From Pseudomonas maioricensis (GTDB lineage Bacteria; Pseudomonadota; Gammaproteobacteria; Pseudomonadales; Pseudomonadaceae), in contig NZ_LOHG01000001.1 in the NCBI RefSeq assembly GCF_022790535.1, positions 220,913 through 284,912 on the forward strand: a stretch of 64,000 nucleotides of DNA. The letters are read 5' to 3'. Positions 50,330 to 60,394 of the stretch are shown here, in pieces. Positions within the stretch are counted from its first letter, which is position 1. Each line of letters begins with the position of its first letter. The position numbers were made by a program, and so were the translations under genes. The notes beneath the pieces are model-generated. The model saw only the letters and a list, made by a program, of their open reading frames with translations, was not told where the DNA came from and ran no database searches.

Positions 50330-50419
50330 TGTGGGAGCGAGGCTTGCCCGCGATAAAAGCAACTCGGTATGACAGGTGTACGGCGTCGCTCCAAACGCGA
50401 GCAAGCTCTGCTCCCACAG
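50330..50419. repeat. Inverted-repeat doublet, family B
   Basis: GTGGGAGCGAGGCTTGCCCG and its partly conserved complement, between cdhA and the thioesterase gene; the right arm has drifted. Confidence 0.7.
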
Positions 50420-50432
50420 AGGGGCAGCAAAC

Positions 50433-51398
50433 TCAATCGCTAAACGCGATCCCGTGCTTTTCTTTGGTGGCGCGCACTGCCTCCAGTACCGCCAGCAAAC
50501 AGTCATCGCGATAACGCTCCAGCGCAGCGATGCTGTGGTTCCCGAGCTGATCGCGGGTGCCATCGACCACATCGTCGATCAGCTTGTCAGTCAGTTCCGG
50601 TGCCGGGAGATAAGTCCATGGCAGCTTCAGCGCAGGTCCGAACTGGTTCATGAAGTGCCGCATTCCGGCGTCGCCACCGGCCAGCGTATAAGTCAGGAAG
50701 GTGCCCATGAATGACCAGCGCAGCCCGGCACCAAAGCGGATCGCATCATCGATTTCCCCAGTGGTTGCGACGCCATCGTTGACCAGATGCAGCGCCTCGC
50801 GCCACAACGCCTCAAGCAGGCGGTCTGCGATGAATCCAGGGACTTCCTTGCGTACGTGCAGGGGGCGCATGCCCAAAGACTCGTAGACGCTAATCGCCGC
50901 CTGAATGGCCTCGGGTGCGGTGTGCTTGCCGCCCACTACTTCTACCAATGGCAGGAGATACACAGGGTTGAACGGGTGCCCGACCACGCAGCGCTCAGGA
51001 TGGGTCGCGCTTTCGTAGAACTCGCTTGGCAATAGTCCGGATGTACTGGAGCCGATCAGCGCGTCCGGCTTGGCGGCGGCGCTGATCTTTGCGTGAAGCT
51101 CGAGTTTCAGGTCTAGCCGTTCAGGAGCGCTTTCCTGGATGAAGTCAGCATCCCGCACGCATTCTTCGATGGTCGTAACGAAGCGCAGACGATCCTGAGC
51201 TGCGCCAGACTTCAGGCCTTGTTGCTCCAGCGCAGGCCAGGCATTGGCGACCCGCTGGCGCAACGCGGTCTCCGCACCCGGCGCCGGATCCCAAGCGACA
51301 ACGTCCAGCCCGTGGGCGAGCGCACGGGTAACCCAGCCGCTGCCGATGACACCGCTGCCCAGTGCTGCGAAGGTTTTGATGTGGGTGATGAAGGTCAT
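50433..51398 (-). CDS. cdhA: L-carnitine dehydrogenase
   Basis: This is a 321-residue member of the 3-hydroxyacyl-CoA dehydrogenase family. The NAD motif [17 protein letters not shown] is at the N-terminus, catalytic segment [20 protein letters not shown] near residue 140. It oxidises L-carnitine to 3-dehydrocarnitine. Location next to a BKACE enzyme and a GlxA-like regulator identifies the carnitine pathway. Confidence 0.92.
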   Translation of the reverse strand: MTFITHIKTFAALGSGVIGSGWVTRALAHGLDVVAWDPAPGAETALRQRVANAWPALEQQGLKSGAAQDRLRFVTTIEECVRDADFIQESAPERLDLKLELHAKISAAAKPDALIGSSTSGLLPSEFYESATHPERCVVGHPFNPVYLLPLVEVVGGKHTAPEAIQAAISVYESLGMRPLHVRKEVPGFIADRLLEALWREALHLVNDGVATTGEIDDAIRFGAGLRWSFMGTFLTYTLAGGDAGMRHFMNQFGPALKLPWTYLPAPELTDKLIDDVVDGTRDQLGNHSIAALERYRDDCLLAVLEAVRATKEKHGIAFSD

Positions 51399-51425
51399 AT
51401 CGAGTCCTGGCTTTCAAGGAGGATT

Positions 51426-51509
51426 TATAGGAGCTGCCGAAGGCTGCGATTGGCCTGAGATCACAGCGACCGGTTCCCGATCGATCGCAGCCTGCGGCAG
51501 CTCCTACAG
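51426..51509. repeat. Inverted-repeat doublet, family A
   Basis: TATAGGAGCTGCCGAAGGCT and CTGCGGCAGCTCCTAC arms, between cdhC and cdhA. Confidence 0.8.
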
Positions 51510-51516
51510 GTAGTTT

Positions 51517-52404
51517 TCAGCCGCGCTTGGTCAGGCGCATTTTCACGCGTCCTTCCGCCGGGGTTAGCACCCGGGCACCCAGCCGGGTGAGGATTTCACT
51601 GGCGCGCTCGACCAATGCTCCATTGCTGGCCAGCACACCGCGATCCAGCCAGATGTTGTCCTCCAGGCCGACCCGCACATTCCCGCCGAGCAACACGGCT
51701 TGCGCGGCCATAGGCATTTGCATGCGACCGATGCCGAAGCCGGCCCACACCGCATCGGCAGGCAGGTTATCGACCATGGCCTTCATCGTGGTGGTATCTG
51801 CCGGTGCGCCCCAGGGGATACCTAGGCATAGCTGGAACAACGGGTTGTCCAGCAAGCCTTCCTTGATCATCTGCTTGGCGAACCATAGGTGCCCGGTGTC
51901 GAAAATCTCCAGCTCCGCCTTCACGCCCAAGTCCTGAATACGTTTGGCGCCTGCGCGCAGTTGCGCCGGGGTCGAGACATAAATCGTGTCGCCATCGCCG
52001 AAGTTGAGCGTGCCGCAATCCAGTGTGCAGATTTCCGGCAGCAACTCTTCGACGTGAGCAAGGCGGGTCAGCGGACCGACCAGGTCGGTATTGGGGCCGA
52101 ACTCCATCGGGCGCTCGCCCGGGCCGATCTCAAGATCGCCACCCATGCCAGCGGTCAGGTTGACGATGATGTCGATGTCCGCCTCGCGAATACGCTCCAT
52201 CACTTCGCGATACAGCGCTACATCGCGGCTGAACTTGCCGGTCTGCGGATCTCTAACGTGACAGTGCACGACAGTCGCGCCAGCTTTGGCTGCCTCAACG
52301 GCGGCGTCGGCGATCTGTTTGGGCGTGATGGGGACCAGATGGCTTTTCCCGGTCGTGTCGCCCGCGCCGGTCAATGCGCAGGTGATGATGACGTCGTGGT
52401 TCAT
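51517..52404 (-). CDS. cdhC: Beta-keto acid cleavage enzyme (dehydrocarnitine cleavage)
   Basis: This is a 295-residue TIM-barrel protein of the BKACE (DUF849) family. Zinc ligands include the HCHVRD segment near residue 45. It moves the betaine part of 3-dehydrocarnitine onto acetyl-CoA, giving betainyl-CoA and acetoacetate. The frame is open further upstream, but the ATG at 52404 has AAGGA upstream and starts the family domain. It is first gene of the minus-strand carnitine operon, divergent from cdhR. Confidence 0.92.
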   Translation of the reverse strand: MNHDVIITCALTGAGDTTGKSHLVPITPKQIADAAVEAAKAGATVVHCHVRDPQTGKFSRDVALYREVMERIREADIDIIVNLTAGMGGDLEIGPGERPMEFGPNTDLVGPLTRLAHVEELLPEICTLDCGTLNFGDGDTIYVSTPAQLRAGAKRIQDLGVKAELEIFDTGHLWFAKQMIKEGLLDNPLFQLCLGIPWGAPADTTTMKAMVDNLPADAVWAGFGIGRMQMPMAAQAVLLGGNVRVGLEDNIWLDRGVLASNGALVERASEILTRLGARVLTPAEGRVKMRLTKRG

Positions 52405-52682
52405 GAGGCAGGGTTCCTTACAGGCTTGCTTCGCTTTTGATAATGCAAAGCTACGCAGCCATGGCCTCGTGAAAACGCACAGCGGCGACCAGCACTTGCA
52501 CGGTAGCGACATGGTCTATTGCTGTGTTCGCGGAACCGGCGTATTTCAAAAGAGCCATAGCCTGCGGTGATGCGGGGAGAGCAACTGAATGAGCTCCTCA
52601 AGATTTTCTGTTCACCGCATGATCGTCTGGTCTCAGCGATACAGCCTGTTTTACTCACTCCTTACTCAACAGAAGCGAATGC

Positions 52683-53618
52683 ATGACTCAAGACTTCTAT
52701 TTCCTGCTCATGCCCGGCTTCTCCGTGATGGGATTCGTATCGGCGGTAGAACCGCTGCGCGTGGCTAACCGGTTTGGTGGTGAGCTGTATCGCTGGCATG
52801 TGTTGAGTGTTGATGGCGGTGCGGTCATTGGCAGCAATGGCATGTCGGTCAACGCCGACGCCGCGCTGGAGCCGCTGAAGAAAGGGGCAACGCTCTGGGT
52901 AGTGGCGGGGTTCGAGCCTTTGAGAACTTGCACGCCGAAAATAGAGCATTGGCTGCGGCGGTTGGACAGTGAGGGTGTGACGCTGGGCGCTATCGACTCA
53001 GGCAGCTTTGTTCTGGCTCAGGCTGGTTTGCTGGATAACCACCGGCTGACCATGCATTGGGAAGCCATTGATGCTTTCAAAGAAACCTGGCCCGGGCTGC
53101 AGGTGACGCAGGAGCTATTCGAGATTGATCGACGCCGCATCACCTCTGCCGGTGGGACTGCCTCCATCGACATGATGCTCGACCTGATCGCTCAAGAGCA
53201 CGGGCCTGAGCTGGCAATCAAGGTGTCCGAGCAATTTGTGCTGAGCCGCATCCGCCCGCGCAAAGACCACCAACGCATGCAGATCGCCACGCGCTTCGGC
53301 ATCAGCAACAGGAAGCTGGTGCAGGTGATCGGTGAAATGGAACAGCACACGGAGCCGCCCTTGAGCACCCTGGAATTGGCCGAAGGCATTCAGGTGACAC
53401 GCCGCCAGCTGGAACGGCTGTTTCGCCTGCACCTCAACGACACACCAAGTAATTTCTACCTCGGTTTGCGTCTGGACAAGGCTCGCCAACTGCTACGTCA
53501 GAGCGACATGAGCGTGCTGGAAGTGAGCATCGCCTGCGGGTTTGAATCGCCTTCGTATTTCACACGCAGTTATCGCTCGCGGTTCAGCCGATGTCCGCGG
53601 GAGGACCGCCGCGCGTAA
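52683..53618 (+). CDS. cdhR: GlxA-family transcription regulator of carnitine catabolism
   Basis: This is a 311-residue regulator. The N-terminal class I glutamine-amidotransferase-like domain (about residues 5-190) serves as ligand sensor, and the C-terminal AraC HTH (about 215-305) has the paired helices ELAEGIQVTRRQLERLF and VSIACGFESPSYFTRSYRSRF. It would activate the divergent cdhC operon in response to carnitine. The assignment rests on position and family. Confidence 0.9.
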   Translation: MTQDFYFLLMPGFSVMGFVSAVEPLRVANRFGGELYRWHVLSVDGGAVIGSNGMSVNADAALEPLKKGATLWVVAGFEPLRTCTPKIEHWLRRLDSEGVTLGAIDSGSFVLAQAGLLDNHRLTMHWEAIDAFKETWPGLQVTQELFEIDRRRITSAGGTASIDMMLDLIAQEHGPELAIKVSEQFVLSRIRPRKDHQRMQIATRFGISNRKLVQVIGEMEQHTEPPLSTLELAEGIQVTRRQLERLFRLHLNDTPSNFYLGLRLDKARQLLRQSDMSVLEVSIACGFESPSYFTRSYRSRFSRCPREDRRA

Positions 53619-53651
53619 TAGGCGCTGCCTGCAATACCTTAGAACCGGAGC

Positions 53652-53735
53652 TGTGGGAGCAGAGCTTGCTCGCGATAAGCACACTGCGGTTTGCAGTCAT
53701 AGCGCATTATCGTTCTTCGCGGGCAAGCCTCGCGC
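53652..53735. repeat. Inverted-repeat doublet, family B (degenerate)
   Basis: TGTGGGAGCAGAGCTTGCTC and a drifted right arm CTTCGCGGGCAAGCC, after cdhR. Confidence 0.6.
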
Positions 53736-53777
53736 ACATCAAACAACATGCAAATTACTGGATTGAAATGCACTGTC

Positions 53778-53847
53778 TGTAGGAGCCGCAAGGCTGCGAA
53801 GCATTTATCCCGACAGACCGAGATCGCAGCCTGCGGCAGCTCCACAG
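53778..53847. repeat. Inverted-repeat doublet, family A (degenerate)
   Basis: TGTAGGAGCCGCAAGGCTGC and CTGCGGCAGCTCCACA; stacked 42 bp after the family B doublet in the same intergenic gap. Confidence 0.7.
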
Positions 53848-53905
53848 GTGTGTGATCCGGTATTGGCCGGTCCCGGACTCTGCGCAGCTCCCCTGCGTAC
53901 TTTTA

Positions 53906-55432
53906 TTAAACCGACGATACTTCTGTCGTACCAGTTATTCCGCCTTCACTCGAAGGAGGCGCGGTCACGATGGATTTCAGGTCAATCTTGCTCGTAAGTA
54001 ACTTGTCGATATCCGGTTTCGGGCGCTTGAGTTCCGGGTTGTTTGCAGTGGCACGTTCGATCTGTTCGCCGCAGGCCAGCAGGTGAGCGTCTGCACGGAA
54101 TGCGCCCACCACTTGCAGACCAAACGGCATGCCCACATGGTCAACGCCGCAAGGCAGCGACAGCGCAGGATTGGTTGCCAGCGTGACGACATAGGTCAGG
54201 GCCAGCCAGCGGTAGTAATTCTCCAGTTGTTTGCCATTGATGCTTTTCAGGTAAAGGTCGTTCCATGGGAAAGGGGAGACCGGCGTCGTCGGCGACAGGA
54301 TCAGGTCGTAGTCTTCGAACAGCGCCTGGAAGCGGCGATAGATACGGGTTTGTTCAGTGGCGGCCCAGGCGCAGTCCTCCAGAGTCATGCGCATGCCCAT
54401 TTCGTAATTGGCACGTGGGTTTTCGCCCAGAGAGTTCGGGTCACGCAGATAGGCGTCACGCGTCCCGGCGACGAAGCTCTCGGCGCGTAATACGTCAAAG
54501 CAGCGATCTGTTTCGCCCAACTGCATGGGGACTTCGTCGCAACTGCGGAAGAGCGGGCGTAGCGCGGCGATTTTGCTACGGAACACTTGGCGAATATCGT
54601 CATCGACATCGCAGCAACCGAAGTCTTCTGTGTAGCCAACCCGCAAGGTGCCGAGATCCACGTCAGGCAGGGCGCTGAACAAGGTTTTGTCGACTTCATA
54701 ACTCAAGGGTTCGCTGACGTGAAACCCGGCCGTGGCTTGCAGTTGCAGCAGGGTATCGGCCACCGTGCGCCCCATGGGGCCGACGACCGAGATGGGCGTC
54801 CAGCCCAACAGGCGTCGTTCGCTGGGTACCAGGCCGGGAGACGGGCGTAAGCCCACAACGCCGCATTTCGCGGCCGGGATGCGTAATGAACCACCCGTGT
54901 CGGAGCCGCTGCACAAGGGCAGCATGTCAGTGGCCAGCGCCGCCGCCGAGCCACCGGAAGAACCGCCTGCGTTCAGAGCGGGGTTGAACGGGTTACCCGT
55001 TGCGCCCCAGACGTCATTACGCGTGTTGGCACCTGCGCCCATTTCCGGCACGTTGGTCTTACCGGTGACAATGGCTCCGGCCGCGCGCAGTCTCGCAACC
55101 AGCGTGTTGTCTTTGGCCGGGACGTTATTGCGATAGAGCGGTGATCCGTAGGTGGTCAGCAGCCCTGCGGTGGCTTCCAGATCCTTGATGCCGATGGGCA
55201 AGCCATGCAGCAAACCCAAGGGTTGACCCGAAAGCACCGCCTGCTCCGCATCACGAGCCTGTTGCCGGGCTTGATCAAAGCATGTGGCGGTGACCGCATT
55301 GACGTAAGGGTTGACCCGCTCGATGCGCTCGATGCACGCGTCCATCAATTCCACAGGGGAAATCTGTTTGCTGCCGATCAGGCGGCGCAACTCAACGGCG
55401 GTTTTTTCCACAAGCTCATCGGGACGGGGCAT
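53906..55432 (-). CDS. Amidase-signature enzyme
   Basis: This is a 508-residue amidase-signature protein. The Ser-cisSer-Lys triad is visible as Lys in PIGIKDLE, and the two serines in GGSSGGSAAALA and GSDTGGSLRIPA. It hydrolyses an amide bond of unknown substrate; the GatA-like core is followed by a variable C-terminus. It stands alone between repeat doublets, with no operon partner. Confidence 0.9.
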   Translation of the reverse strand: MPRPDELVEKTAVELRRLIGSKQISPVELMDACIERIERVNPYVNAVTATCFDQARQQARDAEQAVLSGQPLGLLHGLPIGIKDLEATAGLLTTYGSPLYRNNVPAKDNTLVARLRAAGAIVTGKTNVPEMGAGANTRNDVWGATGNPFNPALNAGGSSGGSAAALATDMLPLCSGSDTGGSLRIPAAKCGVVGLRPSPGLVPSERRLLGWTPISVVGPMGRTVADTLLQLQATAGFHVSEPLSYEVDKTLFSALPDVDLGTLRVGYTEDFGCCDVDDDIRQVFRSKIAALRPLFRSCDEVPMQLGETDRCFDVLRAESFVAGTRDAYLRDPNSLGENPRANYEMGMRMTLEDCAWAATEQTRIYRRFQALFEDYDLILSPTTPVSPFPWNDLYLKSINGKQLENYYRWLALTYVVTLATNPALSLPCGVDHVGMPFGLQVVGAFRADAHLLACGEQIERATANNPELKRPKPDIDKLLTSKIDLKSIVTAPPSSEGGITGTTEVSSV

Positions 55433-55557
55433 TCGAGATACCTGGCAACAGTGATTGTTGCCTCGAATCTAGAGCAGTCCGAGGCTTGCCACAATTTCAA
55501 GTTTTCGAATGTTTTATTGCTGTTTTGGCATGGGTTGTTGGTTCGGCGCGAGACTGC

Positions 55558-55630
55558 TGTGGGAGCTGGCGAAGGCTGCGAAAGCATTTCTTCTGGTGCA
55601 CCGAGATCGCAGCCTTCGGCAGCTCCTACA
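55558..55630. repeat. Inverted-repeat doublet, family A
   Basis: TGTGGGAGCTGGCGAAGGCT and its complement CAGCCTTCGGCAGCTCCTAC, between the amidase gene and the next minus-strand gene. Confidence 0.8.
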
Positions 55631-55651
55631 AAACCCTGCACTGAATACGGA

Positions 55652-56134
55652 TCACGAAGCCTTTTGGTCCCGAACCATCAGCAACCGCGACGCTTCGTTA
55701 TAGTCCGCCTGGAACGCAGGGCTGCCGATCCATTCGATGGCCGTGTCTTCGTCCTCGTCAAAGAACATCGCACGGTAGGTGATCAACAGGCCCATCATGA
55801 AGTCGGTGGCTTGCTCTTCGTCCTCTTCGGCAATGACCAATGCCAGCACGGGGTACTGCAGGAATACGGCGCACATTGCCAGCTGGCTGATGGCCTGAGC
55901 GGCTTTCATGGTCTGGAACAGGTCGTCGAAGTCGGCCGGGTCGAAACCGTTTTCCACGATGTCCTTGAAGTCGAAGGTGCTCAGATCGAGTTCGACATCA
56001 TCGAAGGGCTGGTCAACCAGCGGCGAAGCGAAGACCGGGTGCACCACTTTTTTGCCGGGCTTTTGCGAGCGATTTTGCTTGGCCTTGGCTTTCGCCCGTT
56101 GAGCGCGTTTTTGCTGCTTGTCTGGCGAAGCCAC
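55652..56134 (-). CDS. Conserved hypothetical protein
   Basis: This is a 160-residue soluble protein. The first 30 residues are very basic (Lys/Arg/Gln repeats), followed by an acidic helical domain with EEDEEQATDFMM and FFDEDEDTAIEWIG. It is a Pseudomonas-type conserved hypothetical; I know no function. Start is GTG at 56134, with AGGAT about 9 nt upstream. It follows the pilin operon on the same strand. Confidence 0.75.
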   Translation of the reverse strand: MASPDKQQKRAQRAKAKAKQNRSQKPGKKVVHPVFASPLVDQPFDDVELDLSTFDFKDIVENGFDPADFDDLFQTMKAAQAISQLAMCAVFLQYPVLALVIAEEDEEQATDFMMGLLITYRAMFFDEDEDTAIEWIGSPAFQADYNEASRLLMVRDQKAS

Positions 56135-56191
56135 CGATGAATATCCTGATCTTGAAGTTGAGTTACCGAGACGAGCCTTGCGCTGCCCGCA

Positions 56192-58174
56192 TCACAAATA
56201 GCGCGTCCACTTTACTGCGACAGTCGTTCCAGTGGAACCCGTGCAGTTACTGGTACACGCTGGCTGCCCCCCCGCAGGTATCTGTCCGGGCATATAGGTA
56301 TCTGGCAGATTGCTCAGGTCGATCAGCGTTGAGCCTCCCCAGGCATTTGCGGGCGTAGCCCCTTGAGCAGCAGCTGTGACATAGCCGTGCACGGTGCTGC
56401 TTCCCTCGGTAAGGAACACATCTCCAGCCACGATACTGCCGTAAACCACGCTTGAGGAGCCTAGCGTGATCGCACCTCCGGAAAATACGCCATTGGTGAA
56501 ACTGCCATCCAGATAACCAACGTTACCCAAGGCGTTGGATATCAGCTTGGCGCCAGCCGTGTCGCAGAAGTTGGTCGGGTACATGCCTGCGAAGTCGTTC
56601 GTTGAGTCCTTCAGAAACTTGTTGGTGCAGACGACTTTGTAGCCTGCGTAGTTCAGCGCATACAGAACGTGAGCACCACTGGTGGTGATATTGCCGGTAG
56701 CCACCACCGTGTTGTAGTACTCACCGTTGCTCATTTGCAGGTTGCCCTTGAACCACAGCGCACCGGGCGCCAGGTTCTTGCCCGAAACAGTCCATGTGCC
56801 GTTGGCGTAAGTGATACATCCGTTGTAAGTCGACTGGCCCTGGCACAGGGTGCGGGTGGTTGAGTCAGGAGCGGCGGGCGATGTGCAGTTGTTCGAGCTG
56901 TCGACGTTCTTGCACAGGAAGTCGTTGTAGCCCCTGTTGTTCTGTTGGGGGTAATTGCCTAGATAGTAAATTCCGTTGGTCAGCCCGTTGATGTTCTGGA
57001 CCGTGACCTGCCTTTTGCCATTCACATATTCGAACACATAGTTCGAGGCGTCCTTGAAGTCATAGGCATCAACCTTGACGGTGTCCTCGACCTTTGCAGT
57101 AAGTGGCGTAAACAGCGTCACGGTTACATCAGTCGGGGCAACCACTGCGGTTGTATTCGGGCAATTACTGACGCTTTTGGCTTTGATGGTGCCTTGAGGA
57201 AACCAGTAAGGGCTTGGGCACGTAACATTGGCTTTGCTATTGATGCGGTTGATGCTTGGCCAGCTGGTAACGGTAACGTCGCCAACCGCATTAGCCTCAG
57301 TTGTTGTGCCGTTGCTTATCGCGATGGTTTTGCCCGCATTCAGCGTCCCTAGCGTTCCGCCCGTCGAGGTGATGATTTTACCGAGTGCGTTTGCGGAACC
57401 TACCGAACCGTTGGTAATTGATATATCGCCATTGGTATAAAGCGTTCCTTGGGAGCCGCCACTGGCTAAAGTGATGTTGCCCAGGGCTGAGCCTTTTTGG
57501 GTGCTGGCCGAACCATTGAGTGTAAGCGTTCCATTGGCGAACAACTCGTCAACCTGAATGCCGCCACCGATGACTATATCGCCGCTGGCCTGCAAGGACT
57601 GTAAGCCCGTGACGGAGCCGCTCAGGTTGGCATCGCCCTTTACCGAGACCTTCGCGTTGGGATTGCCTTTGAAGGTGATCGATCCGGTCAGGTTAAGCGG
57701 CTTACCTATCTTGATGATGTCGCTCTGTGTGGTCACGCCTGCGGCCGACGCGAATTTCACGTTATAGAAAACCTGCAGCGTCGCGGTTGCACCCGCTGCA
57801 CCGTTATTACCTGCTGCTGATGAAATATTGAAGCCGATGATGCCGGTCGCTTTGACGTAAGGCTCTGAAACGCTAATCGTCAGCCCGTTGATATTGCTCG
57901 CCAGGTTACCGGTAAGCGCAATCAGGCGATCTTCAGGCTGTGTCTGGCTGGCGATGTCCAGCAAGTAGAGGCGCACCAGCTCCACACCTTCCCAGGCTCT
58001 GGACTCGGCCGGAACCGCCGCATGGCTGGCCATCTGCTGGTCTTGAGCGCTGCGGATGCCATACACCATACCCATGGCTGTTACGGTCATCGCCATGCCG
58101 GTGAGTAGCATGACAAGCGTGGTCGCCATGCCCCGTTGGCGTGCTCTGGACTTGAGGCCAGCCTTGGAAATCAT
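56192..58174 (-). CDS. pilX: PilX-like pilin fused to a large beta-helix-like domain
   Basis: This is a 660-residue protein, about three times the usual PilX length. Residues 1-60 hold the class III pilin start, QRGMATTLVMLLTGMAMTVTAM, and a long hydrophobic helix. From about 150 to 330 it is a run of short Gly/Ser/Thr/Val strands (SGDIVIGGG, ANGTLTLNGS, TNGDISITNGS, AGKTIAISNG) like a beta-helix or bactofilin solenoid. A Cys-rich C-terminal half follows. It would be a minor pilin at the tip of type IV pili. It overlaps pilW by 4 bp. Confidence 0.75.
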   Translation of the reverse strand: MISKAGLKSRARQRGMATTLVMLLTGMAMTVTAMGMVYGIRSAQDQQMASHAAVPAESRAWEGVELVRLYLLDIASQTQPEDRLIALTGNLASNINGLTISVSEPYVKATGIIGFNISSAAGNNGAAGATATLQVFYNVKFASAAGVTTQSDIIKIGKPLNLTGSITFKGNPNAKVSVKGDANLSGSVTGLQSLQASGDIVIGGGIQVDELFANGTLTLNGSASTQKGSALGNITLASGGSQGTLYTNGDISITNGSVGSANALGKIITSTGGTLGTLNAGKTIAISNGTTTEANAVGDVTVTSWPSINRINSKANVTCPSPYWFPQGTIKAKSVSNCPNTTAVVAPTDVTVTLFTPLTAKVEDTVKVDAYDFKDASNYVFEYVNGKRQVTVQNINGLTNGIYYLGNYPQQNNRGYNDFLCKNVDSSNNCTSPAAPDSTTRTLCQGQSTYNGCITYANGTWTVSGKNLAPGALWFKGNLQMSNGEYYNTVVATGNITTSGAHVLYALNYAGYKVVCTNKFLKDSTNDFAGMYPTNFCDTAGAKLISNALGNVGYLDGSFTNGVFSGGAITLGSSSVVYGSIVAGDVFLTEGSSTVHGYVTAAAQGATPANAWGGSTLIDLSNLPDTYMPGQIPAGGQPACTSNCTGSTGTTVAVKWTRYL

Positions 58175-58881
58175 GAGGCGCTCGGCTTTTCAAGGTTGGG
58201 CAGGCACGTGGTGCTTTTGCTTTTGACGTAAGCAGGCTGTGGTTCGCTGCTGTTGATGTCTATCGTGCTCGTGCTGGCGGTCATCATGACTTGCAGACGG
58301 TTGACGGTTGCGTCGGCGGTTTTCCCAAAGGGCCAGCAGGGTGCGTAGAACACCGAGAAAAATGCTGCGGGTTGATTCGTTTCAATCAGCGCAATACTGG
58401 TCCATGTCGTAGTGCCCCACTGCGATACCAGCGAGCAGTTAGTGCCGCCTTGCAGGCGCAGAAGGCTTCCTGTTTCCTTGCCGCTATCTTTCTTCATCAG
58501 CAATCCGGAGCAGACCGCGCTGCCGGTTGCGGTGGGCTTGTAGGTCCAGACCATGGCATTGCCCGTTGCGGGAGCCGTCGACGTGGCGGCATTAAACGCA
58601 CGGGGTGTTCCTGTCAGCGTGCCGTTGCTCAGATTTGCGTCGTTAAGCAAGATGATCTGCACAGGGTTGGCATCAACACGAAAACCCGCATTCAACAATT
58701 CACGCTGCGCCGTCAGTACGGCTGCGGCAATCTGGCCGTCTTGCCGGGAGTCCTGGATGGACTGCACGGACACGCCGATCAGGTTTTTGTACAGCGAGAG
58801 CAGCGCCAGAATGCTGATCATCGACAGGCTTACGCCCACCAGCAGGCTGACCAGGTTAAAACCGCGCTGGGTATGTTTCAT
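58171..58881 (-). CDS. pilW: PilW-like minor pilin
   Basis: This is a 236-residue prepilin. The leader RG^FNLVSLLVGVSLSM has the prepilin-peptidase glycine and a hydrophobic helix, although position 5 is Val-like rather than the usual Glu (F-N-L-V-S). The globular part is PilW-like with cysteines in CSGL, NCSL and a late TTCLP. It primes the pilus or pseudopilus tip. It overlaps both neighbours by ATGA. Confidence 0.82.
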   Translation of the reverse strand: MKHTQRGFNLVSLLVGVSLSMISILALLSLYKNLIGVSVQSIQDSRQDGQIAAAVLTAQRELLNAGFRVDANPVQIILLNDANLSNGTLTGTPRAFNAATSTAPATGNAMVWTYKPTATGSAVCSGLLMKKDSGKETGSLLRLQGGTNCSLVSQWGTTTWTSIALIETNQPAAFFSVFYAPCWPFGKTADATVNRLQVMMTASTSTIDINSSEPQPAYVKSKSTTCLPNLEKPSAS

Positions 58882-59291
58882 GTCTCGTCGCCGACGCGAA
58901 TCACGCCACCGAACAGCGCGCTGTCAGAGGTGCGGGTCGTGAGTACCACGGTGCCTAGCGAAGCACCGCCCGTGACTGTGCGCCCGCCGATGGTTACGGC
59001 TGATGCGGCGGTGCAGGCGACATCCAGATTGATGGCGTTGGTTTGTGTCGGCAGCGTAATGGTAGCCAGCGAAGCGTTGGTGCACAGCGCTTTGCCATTG
59101 AGTGCGAGCAGATTGCGCATCTGGCTGACGGCGACGTTTTGCAGCTTCATGTCGCGCTGAGTGTTGGTCGCTCGCGATGACGCGTAGCTGATGCCCAAAC
59201 CTATGATCGACATGAGGACAATGCCGATTAGTGATTCCATGAGTATGTCGCCGCGTTCCTTGCGCCCGTTACCGCTAAATGATCGGGACAT
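58878..59291 (-). CDS. pilV: PilV-like minor pilin
   Basis: This is a 137-residue prepilin. After a short basic leader, KERG^DILMESLIGIVLMSI gives cleavage before Asp and Glu at position 5, as required by prepilin peptidase. The C-terminal globular part is small with two or three cysteines. The ATG at 59291 overlaps the end of fimT by 17 bp and is preferred to far-upstream alternatives. Confidence 0.8.
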   Translation of the reverse strand: MSRSFSGNGRKERGDILMESLIGIVLMSIIGLGISYASSRATNTQRDMKLQNVAVSQMRNLLALNGKALCTNASLATITLPTQTNAINLDVACTAASAVTIGGRTVTGGASLGTVVLTTRTSDSALFGGVIRVGDET

Positions 59292-59736
59292 TGAAGGTGC
59301 TCTCGCTGCCTGCCGTAACGTCGATGCTGGCGGTGGTGCAGGCATTACCGCCCGCGACCGGCAAGCCGCGACTATTGAAGGCCACGCAGGAAACATCCGA
59401 GCCGCCCACCTTGACCCCGACGGAGGAGGGCAGTTGTGCGGTCCAGAGCGGTGTTGCGCTGGAGGTGCAGTCCACGCTGGTGGCCATTTTGAATAGCTTC
59501 AGCGTCTGGCCTGAGCGGCACAGGGCGGCGGCGGCCACATCATCACGGGCGCCTTCCGGGTTACGCAGTGCGGTGGCCTTGGCGCGGCTGATGCCCTGCT
59601 TCAGTACCCCTGCAGCCTCGCGCTGCTTGGCGCTATCGCTCCACGCTTTGGTGAAGGGCGCGCCAATGGCCAGCAAGATGCCGAAAATAGCGATTGTGAT
59701 CATCAGCTCGATCAGCGTGAAACCCTTTGCGCGCAT
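59275..59736 (-). CDS. fimT: FimT/FimU-like minor pilin
   Basis: This is a 153-residue prepilin with leader MRAKG^FTLIELMITIAIFGILL, the classical type IV pilin start with Glu5. The C-terminal domain is GspH/FimT-like with paired cysteines. The ATG shares one base with the pilE stop (TGATG). FimT or FimU is hard to choose on sequence alone. Confidence 0.84.
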   Translation of the reverse strand: MRAKGFTLIELMITIAIFGILLAIGAPFTKAWSDSAKQREAAGVLKQGISRAKATALRNPEGARDDVAAAALCRSGQTLKLFKMATSVDCTSSATPLWTAQLPSSVGVKVGGSDVSCVAFNSRGLPVAGGNACTTASIDVTAGSESTFNVPII

Positions 59737-60194
59737 CACAGCCACGCGCCGTTGTAAGGGCTGCAACTGGCGACCGCACGGACATTGTCTTGAGTCAGGG
59801 TGATACTGCAGCCATTGACTTTGCCGCTGTTGCCCAGGGCTTCCAGCTTGTAGGTGGAGTTGGTCGACGTCACGATCTTGTAGGTGAACGAATCGGACTG
59901 GCTTGGCTGCCAGGCGGCCGACGTGCAGCCAGTGCTGCCTGTGGTCGCCACACACTTTGTGTCCGCGGTGGTGCTGGACGTCGTGGTCCCGTAAACCAGT
60001 TGGCGCTGGAAACGGTTTTCCATGACCAGGCTCAATGCAGCCAGATCAGCCTGAGCCGATTTGATTTTGCTCTTGGTGACGTAGCTGTCGTAGGCGGGGA
60101 ATGCGATGCCAGCCAGGATGCCGACAATGGCTACGGTGATGAGCAATTCGATCAGCGTAAAACCAGAAGACTTGCTCGCGCCTGAAGCACGCAT
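59736..60194 (-). CDS. pilE: PilE-like minor pilin
   Basis: This is a 152-residue prepilin. Leader KSSG^FTLIELLITVAIVGILAG is followed by IAFPAYDSYVTKSK, typical of PilE. Cysteines at KCVA, GCTS, GCSI and SCSP may form two disulfides. It is the first gene of the minor-pilin operon pilE-fimT-pilV-pilW-pilX. The operon lacks a pilY1 tip-adhesin gene. Confidence 0.87.
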   Translation of the reverse strand: MRASGASKSSGFTLIELLITVAIVGILAGIAFPAYDSYVTKSKIKSAQADLAALSLVMENRFQRQLVYGTTTSSTTADTKCVATTGSTGCTSAAWQPSQSDSFTYKIVTSTNSTYKLEALGNSGKVNGCSITLTQDNVRAVASCSPYNGAWL

Positions 60195-60394
60195 ATGGAA
60201 ACCGCCAAGGGGAACTAAAGTATTAATGCGATATTACTATGCCATACCACCTGCCGTGAACTGGCGTGGATCAATGGCTGGACGGATCCGATGACCGGTC
60301 GTCGGTATCTGAGGCACCTATATTGAGCGAGGGGTGGCAGGAGTTGTGAGTTGTGCATGAAAACTTGAGTGCTTGGCGTCCCATCGTAAGAGCA

